A DNA stretch of 64,000 nucleotides from Gluconobacter japonicus (GTDB lineage: Bacteria > Pseudomonadota > Alphaproteobacteria > Acetobacterales > Acetobacteraceae), in NCBI RefSeq assembly GCF_002723975.1, contig NZ_BEWO01000006.1, positions 62,001-126,000 of the forward strand, given 5' to 3'. Of this stretch, positions 44,488-52,239 are shown piece after piece (position 1 is the first letter of the stretch; every line of letters starts with the position of its first letter). The notes below the pieces were generated by a model. The model was not told the DNA's origin and did no database searches. It saw only the letters and a program-made list of their open reading frames with translations. A program made the position numbers and the translations under genes.

Positions 44488-45489
44488 ATGTCTTCTCCTC
44501 AATCCGGCCTCCCCCGCTGGAACCCGCAGATGATCCGGGGAGGAGCAAGCTTAGGTGCCGATAGAACGACGCGCGTCGCCATTTTACTGTCCCTTTACAA
44601 CGGCGAATCTTACCTCAACGCACAACTCGATAGCATTCTGGCCCAGTCTCATACGGACTGGGTTTTATACTGGCGAGATGACGGATCGACGGATGCGTCG
44701 CGAGTCATCATGCTTTCTTTCGCGGCACATCGGGGCCACGGACGGTGTGTTGAGGTTACGTCTATTCCTGACGTCAAAGGTGTTGGCGCCTCATATCTCC
44801 ATCTGCTGAACTCTATTCCTGAAACGCCATTTATTGCGTTTGCTGATCAGGACGATGTCTGGCACCCCAAAAAGCTGGAATGGGCCGTAAACTGGCTTAA
44901 AACGCAGCCTTCAGATGTCCCGGCAATCTATTGTGCCCGCCAATATTTGACGGACAGCAACCTGAATGTCTTCAGCAAATCCGAACGGTTACATCGACAA
45001 CCCAGTTTCGCCGCGGCTCTAACCCAGAATATCGCTACCGGCCATACAGCTGTCATTAACGCCGCTGCCTGTCATCTCCTGCATGGCACGACTCCGCCTT
45101 CTCATACCCTGCATGACTGGTGGGCCTATCTTCTGACTATGGCAGCAGGCGGCGAGATTTTTTTTGATAATCGCTGTGTGAGTTATTACCGCCAGCATTC
45201 CCGTAACACGGTCGGCGCAAAACATTCCAAGTTCAAACGCGGCCTCTGTGCCATCAAACGCGGGCCAGGCGCTTTCATGACTGCGTTTGAATCGAATGTA
45301 CAGCGCCTTCTCAGCTATCCGGACATGCTGACGTCGGAGTCCAAGGATCTTCTCGAAGATCTGTCTCAGGCCAGGACGCTCAAAGCACGTTTCAAACTCA
45401 TTTGGAAACGGCCAGAGCTTCAGCGCCAGACCTTCTGTGAAACGGCTGTGTTTCGCCTCTGGTATCTTCTGGCAACGCGCTGTCACTAA
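44488..45489 (+). CDS. Family 2 glycosyltransferase, probable rhamnosyltransferase
   Basis: This 333-residue GT-A enzyme shows VAILLSLYNGESYLNAQLDSILAQS, WRDDGSTDASR and the metal-binding FADQDDVWHPKKLEW. This layout is typical of RfbF/RgpF-like rhamnosyltransferases. Its position directly after rmlBACD supports dTDP-rhamnose as donor for a lipopolysaccharide or exopolysaccharide. The start at 44488 has AAGGA close upstream. Its stop overlaps the convergent HIT gene by four bases. Confidence 0.88.
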   Translation: MSSPQSGLPRWNPQMIRGGASLGADRTTRVAILLSLYNGESYLNAQLDSILAQSHTDWVLYWRDDGSTDASRVIMLSFAAHRGHGRCVEVTSIPDVKGVGASYLHLLNSIPETPFIAFADQDDVWHPKKLEWAVNWLKTQPSDVPAIYCARQYLTDSNLNVFSKSERLHRQPSFAAALTQNIATGHTAVINAAACHLLHGTTPPSHTLHDWWAYLLTMAAGGEIFFDNRCVSYYRQHSRNTVGAKHSKFKRGLCAIKRGPGAFMTAFESNVQRLLSYPDMLTSESKDLLEDLSQARTLKARFKLIWKRPELQRQTFCETAVFRLWYLLATRCH

Positions 45490-45926
45490 GCCTTCAAGCC
45501 AAGTTCCTGCCTCATGGCGGCCATGAAGGCTTTATCCTGCTCCAGGCTGAAGGGTCTGGCTGCAGCGTAATCATAGGCAATACTGGCAGCTTTGATCCGC
45601 TTGTCTTCCTCCTCACTTACATAGCGAGGCACGATATGCGTATGAAGCGACGGCGCAAGATTGCACCATGTTTCGTAATTGATCCGGGACGCACCTGTTA
45701 CAGCAAGCAGGGCATCTCCGGCAGCAGCCATGTCCAAAAGATATTGCGCCCTCGCCTCTCCCTGTAAATCGTTCAGGGATGAAACAATGGGATCTGCCAG
45801 TAACTGGCAATACCCTGGAAGCGGTTGCGTTTCACCAAGGACCAGCCAACCGGATTTCATACGCCCAATAACAAACGGGTTATTGCCACTTCGCGCAGCA
45901 ATAACCCGTTTTGCGATAACGTCCAT
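45486..45926 (-). CDS. HIT-superfamily protein
   Basis: The 146-residue protein starts MDVIAKRVIAARSG. It shows GWLVLGETQPLPGYCQLLADP and the HIT motif in LHTHIVPRY near residue 105, where the family uses a His-x-His-x-x-P/H pattern for nucleotide phosphate hydrolysis or transfer. It resembles diadenosine tetraphosphate hydrolases and related proteins. AGGAGG precedes the ATG by about seven bases but lies in the 3' arm of a strong hairpin. Confidence 0.85.
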   Translation of the reverse strand: MDVIAKRVIAARSGNNPFVIGRMKSGWLVLGETQPLPGYCQLLADPIVSSLNDLQGEARAQYLLDMAAAGDALLAVTGASRINYETWCNLAPSLHTHIVPRYVSEEEDKRIKAASIAYDYAAARPFSLEQDKAFMAAMRQELGLKA

Positions 45927-45929
45927 ATT

Positions 45930-45955
45930 GGTTCCTCCTGAAGAAAGGAGGAACC
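45930..45955 (-). promoter_or_regulatory. Hairpin sequestering the Shine-Dalgarno of the HIT gene
   Basis: On the minus strand GGTTCCTCCT pairs perfectly with AGGAGGAACC around a 6-nt loop. The 3' arm contains the whole AGGAGG ribosome binding site and the ATG follows four bases later. It fills the gap between the MFS transporter stop and the HIT start. It could switch translation off unless opened, for example by heat, a ribosome or a protein. Confidence 0.65.
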
Positions 45956-45958
45956 GTA

Positions 45959-47446
45959 TCATGCTGCGGACCGAGCGTCCTCTTCATCTTCTTCAGGCAC
46001 AATACGCTTGTTTTCCCGTGTCGGACGGAAACGGTTTTCCAGTAGGGCATCTTCGATGTCTTCAAGGGATGCACCAGAAGTTTCTGGCACAAAGAAGAAC
46101 ACAAAGATCACAGAGGCCAAGTTGACCAAGGCGTAGAACCACATCGTCCATGTCAGGCCAATTCCTTCGGCCATTGTCAGTGCCGTACTGGTCACAAGCA
46201 GATCTGCCCCCCACAGCGTCGCTGCGTGCAGGGATGTTGCCTGCCCACGCATGGAAAGCGGGAACATTTCCGCACCAAGAAGCCAACCGCAAACCTGAAT
46301 GCCACCAGAGTTGAACATCATGAACAGCAGAAGGAAAGCAACGATCAGATAAGATCCAACGCTCCCCGGAGCCGGATGGCTCATGAACATGATGCCCAGA
46401 CCAACCAGCGACAGGGCAGCCCCTGGGCCCATGATCAGCATGAGACGACGACGCCCAATCCGGTCCACAAACAGACAGCCCAGGAAAGTCATGATGCAGT
46501 AGACAATTGCCACGCCAAGGGACGCCCATAGGGCGGAGGACGCACCAAACCCAGCATCGTTCAGGAAGGTTGGAGCATAGTAGATCATCATCTCCAGGCC
46601 ACCACACTGGGTAAAGAAAGCGACGCCAAGAGCAGCAACCAGCGCCGGGCGCACCCAAGGCTGGAAGAGGCCACGCCAGCCGCGGTTCTTAGGATCAATG
46701 TCCGTTGCGTTCTCGCGGATTGCTTCCACTTCTTTGCGCACTGCGCGCTTGGTCGTCCGAATACGACTGAGATGGAGAATGGCGTTCTTCATGCCCTCAT
46801 TCTCGGCCGACCAGCGAGGACTTTTTGGCATAAAGAACATGGAGACGAAGACGATGGCGGCAGGAATGGCGGCAATACCCACCATTGGGCGCCATCCCCA
46901 GTTTGTCCGCTGGGTCAGACCAATGATGTTGGCAAGCAGAATGCCTAAACCGATGGCAACATTGAACATCGTTACCAGACTACCGCGCCGTTCCTGAGGT
47001 GCGAGTTCCGAAATATACATCGGAACCACCTGTGTAGAGCCACCAACAGCAAGGCCAAGCACGAAACGGGCCGCAATCAGGCTCCAGACATCAGGAGAGA
47101 ATGCGCAGGCTGTCGCACCAAGAACAAACACCCCACTGACAATGCAGGTTGTTGTCCGACGGCCAAGTTTCTCGGAAAGAGAACCGGCTCCAAAAGCACC
47201 AAAAACCGCTCCCAGAAGAATAGCAGAGGCTACGCTTTCCTTCATGGTGGAATTCAGATGGAAGTCTTCACCGATAAGAGGAAGAGTGCCAGAAATGATT
47301 CCCGTATCGTAGCCGTAAAGACCACCGCAAATTGCGGCGACCATAGCGGCCAGCATCAGGATCAGTTTCGCATTCGGTGAGACCTCGATTTTGGAGAGGT
47401 CTATCTGTTCACGAACAGGTCGAGATGTTTTCGTATCATTTGACAT
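45959..47446 (-). CDS. MFS sugar transporter (GalP-like proton symporter)
   Basis: This 495-residue protein has twelve predicted membrane segments. Sugar-porter signatures are GGLYGYDTGIISGTLPLI, the loop motif EKLGRRTT, VPMYISELAPQERRGSLV and FVPETSGASLEDIE. It probably imports hexoses or pentoses with protons across the inner membrane. The ATG at 47446 (MSNDTK) is preferred to a TTG at 47467. The HIT gene follows 33 bp downstream. Confidence 0.93.
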   Translation of the reverse strand: MSNDTKTSRPVREQIDLSKIEVSPNAKLILMLAAMVAAICGGLYGYDTGIISGTLPLIGEDFHLNSTMKESVASAILLGAVFGAFGAGSLSEKLGRRTTTCIVSGVFVLGATACAFSPDVWSLIAARFVLGLAVGGSTQVVPMYISELAPQERRGSLVTMFNVAIGLGILLANIIGLTQRTNWGWRPMVGIAAIPAAIVFVSMFFMPKSPRWSAENEGMKNAILHLSRIRTTKRAVRKEVEAIRENATDIDPKNRGWRGLFQPWVRPALVAALGVAFFTQCGGLEMMIYYAPTFLNDAGFGASSALWASLGVAIVYCIMTFLGCLFVDRIGRRRLMLIMGPGAALSLVGLGIMFMSHPAPGSVGSYLIVAFLLLFMMFNSGGIQVCGWLLGAEMFPLSMRGQATSLHAATLWGADLLVTSTALTMAEGIGLTWTMWFYALVNLASVIFVFFFVPETSGASLEDIEDALLENRFRPTRENKRIVPEEDEEDARSAA

Positions 47447-47572
47447 AGCGATACTAACATAGGGCAATCTGTCAGGTTTTTCGCGCCTACGCTGTTTTTT
47501 CGTAAAAAACTATATTTTCCGTATAGTGTGGCCTTAAAGTGGCTATAAGCAGAAAACGTGTGGAGGTTTATA

Positions 47573-47707
47573 ATGCCGTCTCAGAATCCGGATACAACGC
47601 GTGATGCGCCCGTCATTACGCTAAAGGCGCTCATTATTCTTCATATTTGCCTGATTGCCTTTATCGGGTTGATTCATTTTCGTCTTGTGACAATGACAGC
47701 CCATTAA
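47573..47707 (+). CDS. 44-aa single-span membrane protein
   Basis: An ATG at 47573, preceded by GGAGG with 7-bp spacing, opens a 44-residue frame. It starts MPSQNPDTTRDAPVITLKA, continues with a hydrophobic helix LIILHICLIAFIGLIHF, and ends RLVTMTAH. The upstream DNA is AT-rich and promoter-like and diverges from the MFS gene. Its TAA overlaps the convergent znuB stop. The clear ribosome binding site and membrane helix argue for a real microprotein; function unknown. Confidence 0.6.
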   Translation: MPSQNPDTTRDAPVITLKALIILHICLIAFIGLIHFRLVTMTAH

Positions 47708-48495
47708 CGTCTGACCAGACAGGCCATTCCATAACAGGCGGCGGCACCAAGACCGATCCAGAACGGAACGGGTATGTCTGTCATCCATGACAGAGCGAGC
47801 CCTCCCCAAGAGAGAAACAAAGCCAAAGCCACGGCGCTTACCAAGCCTGCAATAGGTCCAAGACCTAGCCTCAGCGCTGTTGCCGCCGGGCCAACCATCA
47901 GGCTGAAAGCCAAAAGCGCGCCAGAAACCTCTGCGCAGGCAGAACACGCCAAAGCCGCGATTGCCATAAAACCGAGGGATGTAAGGCGAACAGGAACTCC
48001 ACGGGCCTGAGCAACATCCGGCATCAGGCTTGCAAACAGAAGCGGCCGGCCAAGAAAAACCAGTCCCGACAAACACAATACCGCAACGCCCGTTAGAGCC
48101 AGCAACGTGGGCATATCAATGCCAAGAACATCTCCAAATAGAAGCGTTGTTGCCATGCTGGAAGCACCGTTCGCTTCGTGCAGAAACCATGTGCCCAGAC
48201 CAAGACTGGCAGCAAGAACGAGGCCAATCATGCTGTCCCGGTGGGGCGATAGAACAACGCCTTTTGCTTCACTCCCCATCGCAAGACCGGCGAGCAGACT
48301 GAAAGCAATCATGCCATAAAGAGGCGAAACGCCCAGCCAGACCGCCCCGGCCGCTCCACTGAAGCCAATATGAGACAAAGCGTGGGCTGCAAAAGCCTGA
48401 CGCCGCAGAATCAGAAACCATCCCACTGTTCCGGCCAGCACAGAAACAATCGTGCATCCCAGAAATGCATGTTGCATGAATTCGAACTCAAACAT
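47704..48495 (-). CDS. znuB: Zinc ABC transporter permease
   Basis: The 263-residue ABC-3 family permease begins MFEFEFMQHAFLGC. It has several hydrophobic segments and the conserved HALSHIGFSGAAGAV and SGALLAFSLMVGPAATAL. It forms the membrane channel with the ATPase encoded just upstream; the ATG overlaps the ATPase stop by eight bases. Manganese or iron transport is possible for the family, but the Zur-type box upstream of the operon supports zinc. Confidence 0.9.
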   Translation of the reverse strand: MFEFEFMQHAFLGCTIVSVLAGTVGWFLILRRQAFAAHALSHIGFSGAAGAVWLGVSPLYGMIAFSLLAGLAMGSEAKGVVLSPHRDSMIGLVLAASLGLGTWFLHEANGASSMATTLLFGDVLGIDMPTLLALTGVAVLCLSGLVFLGRPLLFASLMPDVAQARGVPVRLTSLGFMAIAALACSACAEVSGALLAFSLMVGPAATALRLGLGPIAGLVSAVALALFLSWGGLALSWMTDIPVPFWIGLGAAACYGMACLVRR

Positions 48496-49147
48496 GCAGA
48501 CTGCCATTTTCCAGCTTCAGAATACGCGACACTTTCCCATCCAGAGCTTCCGTCTCATGAGACGTCATGAGAATGGAAATTCCGAGCTCCCGTGTCAGGG
48601 TATCCAACAAAGATACAATCTGATGCTGCGCCTCGTGATCCAGCGCTGCCAAAGGTTCATCCAAAAGCAACGTCTTCGGGTTGTCTGTCAGGGCTTGGGC
48701 AAGACAGACCCTTTGGCGCTCGCCCCCCGACAGCAGACCAAGAGGCCGCCGGGCAAAAGACAGCGCACCCGTCAGAGCCAGCAAGCGTTCAGCATTCTCC
48801 CGCCGGTTGCGAGACGGGAGAGAAACCCCCCATTGTGCACCGTTCATCGCGGCCATGACATGACTGATTGCCGGGATCATCAGAGCAGCATCATTCAGGC
48901 CCTGAGGCATGTAGCCAATCTGTTTACAGGCCGTTTCAGGCGGCTGCCCTTTGACAAGAAGGACCCCATTTTGCAGGCGAACAAGACCAAGACAGGCTTT
49001 TAGAAAAGTCGATTTTCCGGAACCGTTTCGACCTGCAAGAAGTGTCATTCCCGTTATGGGAACTGTCAGCGTGACATGGTCCAGAATGGTTTTGTGCCCT
49101 GCACAGAGCGTAACCCCGTCAAGGAAAAGGTTATCTGGATGCGCCAT
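48488..49147 (-). CDS. znuC: Zinc ABC transporter ATP-binding protein
   Basis: This 219-residue ABC ATPase has Walker A LLAGRNGSGKST, Q-loop GYMPQGLND, signature LLSGGERQRVCLAQAL, Walker B TLLLDEPLAALD and the switch histidine in MTSHETEAL. The ATG at 49147 overlaps the end of znuA by 17 bases. The longer frame to 49225 would lie inside znuA. Confidence 0.9.
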   Translation of the reverse strand: MAHPDNLFLDGVTLCAGHKTILDHVTLTVPITGMTLLAGRNGSGKSTFLKACLGLVRLQNGVLLVKGQPPETACKQIGYMPQGLNDAALMIPAISHVMAAMNGAQWGVSLPSRNRRENAERLLALTGALSFARRPLGLLSGGERQRVCLAQALTDNPKTLLLDEPLAALDHEAQHQIVSLLDTLTRELGISILMTSHETEALDGKVSRILKLENGSLHV

Positions 49148-49985
49148 CAAGGGCCTTCTGAACAGACTCAATAATTGAAGACACCCAGTCCTGCCATGAC
49201 AATCCCGGAGGCAATGTTTCCCCAATCACAGCGATGGGCATACCACGCTCTTTGGCCTTCTCCACCATTCGGTCAATTTGCGGCGACCTTACAGCAGGGT
49301 TTACAATCAGCAGCTTGACGGTCTTCTTATCCAGCGCAGTTTCAAGCGCTGCTACATCTTGGGGAGTAGGCTCTGCATGATGCATGGCAGCCAGAGCAAA
49401 ACCTGTATCCACAATATGTAACCCCATATTCTGGATAAGATCAGCCCCGACTGGCTCCATCGCAGCGATGGCTGTTCCCTCGTAATTTTGACGCAGTTTT
49501 TCACTACGTGTTTCCAGATCATCAATCTGTTTTAGGAAAATATCCAAGCGCTGTTGAACCGCTTCTTGATTCAGCCCCTGCTTGATCAAAGCACGTGCTG
49601 TAGCCAGAGCAACCTTACGAACGGCCATTGGATTGAGAAACAGATGCGGATTGTCACCCACTTTCCACCCAGCTTCCTGCGCAGCAATAATGCGAGATGC
49701 AGAAGACGAAACGAATGGAAGCGCCCAGTCATCATAAGTTGCGCCGTTGAGCACAACGAGTGCCGCATGCGCCGTCTGACGTGCCATTGAGGGAGTCGGC
49801 GTCAGTTCATGAGGATCAATACCGGGCGTTGAGATCAAAGCCTGCGTCGTAATTTCAGATCCGCCAATCTGAGCAACAATATTACACCAGACAGATTCAA
49901 CGCAGACCACAGGCATGGTTGCGGCAGAAGCAACAGGTGCAGTCAGCAGCGAACCGACCAGACACAGGGTTCGGAAACGATGCAT
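49131..49985 (-). CDS. znuA: Zinc ABC transporter substrate-binding protein
   Basis: This 284-residue periplasmic protein has a signal peptide ending near APVASAA. Metal-ligand regions of the ZnuA/TroA family are visible: GIDPHELTPTPS, NPHLFLNP and HHAEPTPQDVAALE, with a long connecting helix. It lacks the His-rich loop found in many zinc-specific ZnuA proteins. It is the first gene of znuACB and is preceded by a Zur-type box 32 bp upstream. Confidence 0.88.
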   Translation of the reverse strand: MHRFRTLCLVGSLLTAPVASAATMPVVCVESVWCNIVAQIGGSEITTQALISTPGIDPHELTPTPSMARQTAHAALVVLNGATYDDWALPFVSSSASRIIAAQEAGWKVGDNPHLFLNPMAVRKVALATARALIKQGLNQEAVQQRLDIFLKQIDDLETRSEKLRQNYEGTAIAAMEPVGADLIQNMGLHIVDTGFALAAMHHAEPTPQDVAALETALDKKTVKLLIVNPAVRSPQIDRMVEKAKERGMPIAVIGETLPPGLSWQDWVSSIIESVQKALDGASR

Positions 49986-50016
49986 GAGTTTCCCCGACGG
50001 AGCCAGAAGGACGGAC

Positions 50017-50029
50017 GTTATAAGATAAC
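50017..50029. promoter_or_regulatory. Zur-type operator upstream of znuA
   Basis: GTTATAAGATAAC has 5-bp palindromic arms (GTTAT / ATAAC) and resembles the GTTATAnnATAAC-type Zur site of alphaproteobacteria. It lies 32 bp upstream of the znuA start, between znuA and the transglycosylase stop. Repression under zinc sufficiency is the expected outcome. Confidence 0.7.
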
Positions 50030-50042
50030 ATCTTCCGTCTGG

Positions 50043-50459
50043 CTATCCTCGGGAAGGCTGTCTGACGTAAAGTTCGGTGGCGGCAGCAATAACCTTGCGC
50101 TGATACGCCATGTTCAGAGGAAGGGTTCGGGAGTGATAATCCCCGATTGCGCGCAGCAGATTACCATGCTCGTTATCCAGAGCTGTTCTCAAAATCATTG
50201 CCGCCGCCGCGACATTGAAACACGGTTCCAGAGCCAGTCTGGCCGCAACCTGTGATGGTGTCTGATGCGTCATGGAAGCAATGGGCAGGATCCATCGTGA
50301 ATTGATCTGCATGAGGCCAATATCGACAGATCCATCTGTATTCTGGCTGACTTTCCCCATCACACCGCCTTCAACCCGCTGGATAGCGGGTAGAACACGA
50401 GGTGGAAGCCGGTAATGCATGGCAGATGCCAGCATGCAGGCCAGAATAGCAGCAGCCAT
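50043..50459 (-). CDS. Lytic transglycosylase (SLT domain)
   Basis: This 138-residue protein has a hydrophobic N-terminus (AAAILACMLASAM) that may be a signal. A compact SLT domain follows, with catalytic Glu in PAIQRVEGG, the motif DIGLMQINSRW and a closing region AIGDYHSRTLPLN..YQRKV. It cleaves peptidoglycan glycan strands. The small size resembles VirB1-like enzymes, but no secretion genes are nearby. It ends 58 bp upstream of the znuA start and runs in the same direction. Confidence 0.87.
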   Translation of the reverse strand: MAAAILACMLASAMHYRLPPRVLPAIQRVEGGVMGKVSQNTDGSVDIGLMQINSRWILPIASMTHQTPSQVAARLALEPCFNVAAAAMILRTALDNEHGNLLRAIGDYHSRTLPLNMAYQRKVIAAATELYVRQPSRG

Positions 50460-50556
50460 AACATCCTGTTCTTTCTTTTGAAGAGATCACGACCCTAGCA
50501 TCCCCTCACCCGAGGTGTCATCCTTCAGGAAAATGTCAAAGAATGAGACTTTCTAA

Positions 50557-51042
50557 ATGAGCGAACAGGACACATCAGCCACATTAACTCTGGATGCTCT
50601 GGGGATCGCTTACCAACGCCGCATCTACGATTACGACCCGTCTGCCGGAAAGCTGGGGGTGGCTGCTGCCACTGCGCTAGGCCTGGCACCTGATCATGTG
50701 CTGAAAACCCTGATGGTGCAGATCGACGGACGTCCCGCCTGCGTTGTTCTTCCCGCAGATCGTGAACTGGATTTTGTGCGCGTAGCGACAGCTTTTGGTG
50801 GAAGAAAAGCCAAGATGCTTTCGCGTCAGGATGCCGAGCAGAGAACAGGTTACAGGATCGGAGGTGTCAGTCCGTTCGGTCAACGCAGCGTCGTACCAAC
50901 AGCTTTCGAACAAAGCGCCATGGACGGACCACCCGTTGTTATAAACGGTGGAGACCGTGGCCTCCTCCTGGAGCTGGCTCCTCAGGATGCGTTACTGGCA
51001 ACAGGGGGCATGATTGCTGATCTGGTCAAGCCACCTGGCTGA
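50557..51042 (+). CDS. ybaK: YbaK/EbsC-type aminoacyl-tRNA deacylase
   Basis: This 161-residue editing-domain protein hydrolyses mischarged tRNA, typically Cys-tRNA(Pro). It shows VLKTLMVQIDGRPACVVLPADRELD, a conserved GYRIGGVSPFGQR and VVINGGDRGLLLELAPQD. Length and layout match the family. Other editing homologues such as ProX/PrdX are alternatives, but GYRIGGVSPFG favours YbaK. Confidence 0.9.
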   Translation: MSEQDTSATLTLDALGIAYQRRIYDYDPSAGKLGVAAATALGLAPDHVLKTLMVQIDGRPACVVLPADRELDFVRVATAFGGRKAKMLSRQDAEQRTGYRIGGVSPFGQRSVVPTAFEQSAMDGPPVVINGGDRGLLLELAPQDALLATGGMIADLVKPPG

Positions 51043-51107
51043 CCTATGCCAAACCATAATCATACTATGGCTACACTATATATTCTTATGGAAAATTTTA
51101 GGGAAAC

Positions 51108-51183
<76 letters not shown>

Positions 51184-51227
51184 ACTGTTTCATCTGCGAC
51201 CTCATTGGGGTGAGGTCGGATGTGGGC

Positions 51228-51256
51228 GGTATATAAGGATGTTTTTCCGCTGACAA
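51228..51256 (-). promoter_or_regulatory. Sigma-70-type promoter of tRNA-Ala
   Basis: On the minus strand TTGTCA (51251-51256) and TATACC (51228-51233) are separated by 17 bp, about 45 bp upstream of the tRNA. A small hairpin lies in the leader. Confidence 0.7.
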
Positions 51257-51273
51257 GCCAAAAAAAGCACTTT

Positions 51274-51885
51274 TTAAGTCAGAATTATTTTCTGGGCTCT
51301 CAGGGCCTGCAAAAGAGGAAGACGCTGCAAACCGAGAACAGCATCGTGATCTCCAACAATTCGGGAAAACAACTGAACGCCAAGCCCTTCAAGCCTATAA
51401 GCCCCAACGCAGCCCAAAAGAGCCTCCCCTTCCTGTTCGAGATAGGTCTCCAGAAAAACCTCCGAGAACTCTCGCATGGTCAGTTCCGGAACAGCCAGGT
51501 TCGCCCAGATTTTTTGCATGCCTCGATAAAGCACTACCGCCGTTTGAAGGCGATGTGTCCGGCCTCTTAAGGCTCTTAGATGATGCTTTGCCTCTTCCAA
51601 TGTCTTTGGTTTGGCAAATGCTATTCCGTCGAGGTCAAGAATCTGGTCTGCCGCGATGATGAAATCTGTCTCCAATCCTGCGTCCGCTGCTTTCAATGCC
51701 TTTGCGTCTGCCAGGATTATTGCCGTCTGACCAAGAGACTTGCCTTCTGCTTCACAGGTCTTTCGCAAATCCTCTTCATTTACGTCCACGGGTCGCAGAT
51801 GGAGTGTCAGACCGCTTTCTTCCAGAAGTACTCGTCGTGCCAAAGATCCGCTCGCGAGAATTAAGGAAGTACTCAGTGTGGTCAT
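51274..51885 (-). CDS. maf: Maf-family nucleoside triphosphate pyrophosphatase
   Basis: This 203-residue protein starts MTTLSTSLILASGSLARRVLLEESG, the typical Maf nucleotide-binding N-terminus. It then shows IIAADQILDLDG (catalytic Asp; most Maf proteins have a T or S rather than I here), KPKTLEEAKHHLRALRGRTH and GCVGAYRLEGLGVQLF. It removes non-canonical or methylated nucleotides from the pool. It diverges from hemE across the candidate origin region, as maf does in several alphaproteobacteria. Confidence 0.9.
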   Translation of the reverse strand: MTTLSTSLILASGSLARRVLLEESGLTLHLRPVDVNEEDLRKTCEAEGKSLGQTAIILADAKALKAADAGLETDFIIAADQILDLDGIAFAKPKTLEEAKHHLRALRGRTHRLQTAVVLYRGMQKIWANLAVPELTMREFSEVFLETYLEQEGEALLGCVGAYRLEGLGVQLFSRIVGDHDAVLGLQRLPLLQALRAQKIILT

Positions 51886-51900
51886 AAGATGCGACTCCAA

Positions 51901-52239
51901 ACTATCGACGGCACGTGTCTGTGCGAGTACTGCGTATGACCCGGTGAAAAGATTGTGTCAGTACTGGGGTACATGGGGACAGTACTCGGAGTCCCCGGAT
52001 GAGGTACCGAGTACCGTGGATTGTTGGGTACACCCTCTGAAACTGGGGGTTGTACACAGGGGGTCTGTGAGTAAAACGGGATAGAATCCTGGGCCCCTTG
52101 CATCGCTGCGGTTTTCGGAGTTGTACACAGTGTGAGTAAGACGGGGTACATTTTTAGAAAGCCGGGTACCCCAGTTTCCACAGGGATCATCCTATCCTCC
52201 AGGATTTCTTTCTTTTTTCTTTCATGGTTAGTGAGCGGC
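51901..52239. other. Candidate chromosomal replication origin between maf and hemE
   Basis: This 340-bp gene-free region is densely repetitive. Two copies of a composite unit are present: TTGTACACA (52050, 52121) followed by TGTGAGTAA (52066, 52131) and then ACGGG. Each 9-mer differs from the DnaA box TTATnCACA, or its complement, at one position. About ten GTAC-centred words, three GANTC sites (51893, 51989, 52084) and a T-rich tract just before hemE add to the picture. In Caulobacter and relatives the origin adjoins hemE. Function is inferred. Confidence 0.5.

Noticed and set aside
52132-52239. Longer hemE start at the GTG at 52132
   Set aside because: The added 36 residues have no family similarity and are encoded by the origin-like repeats; ATG at 52240 gives the normal N-terminus.
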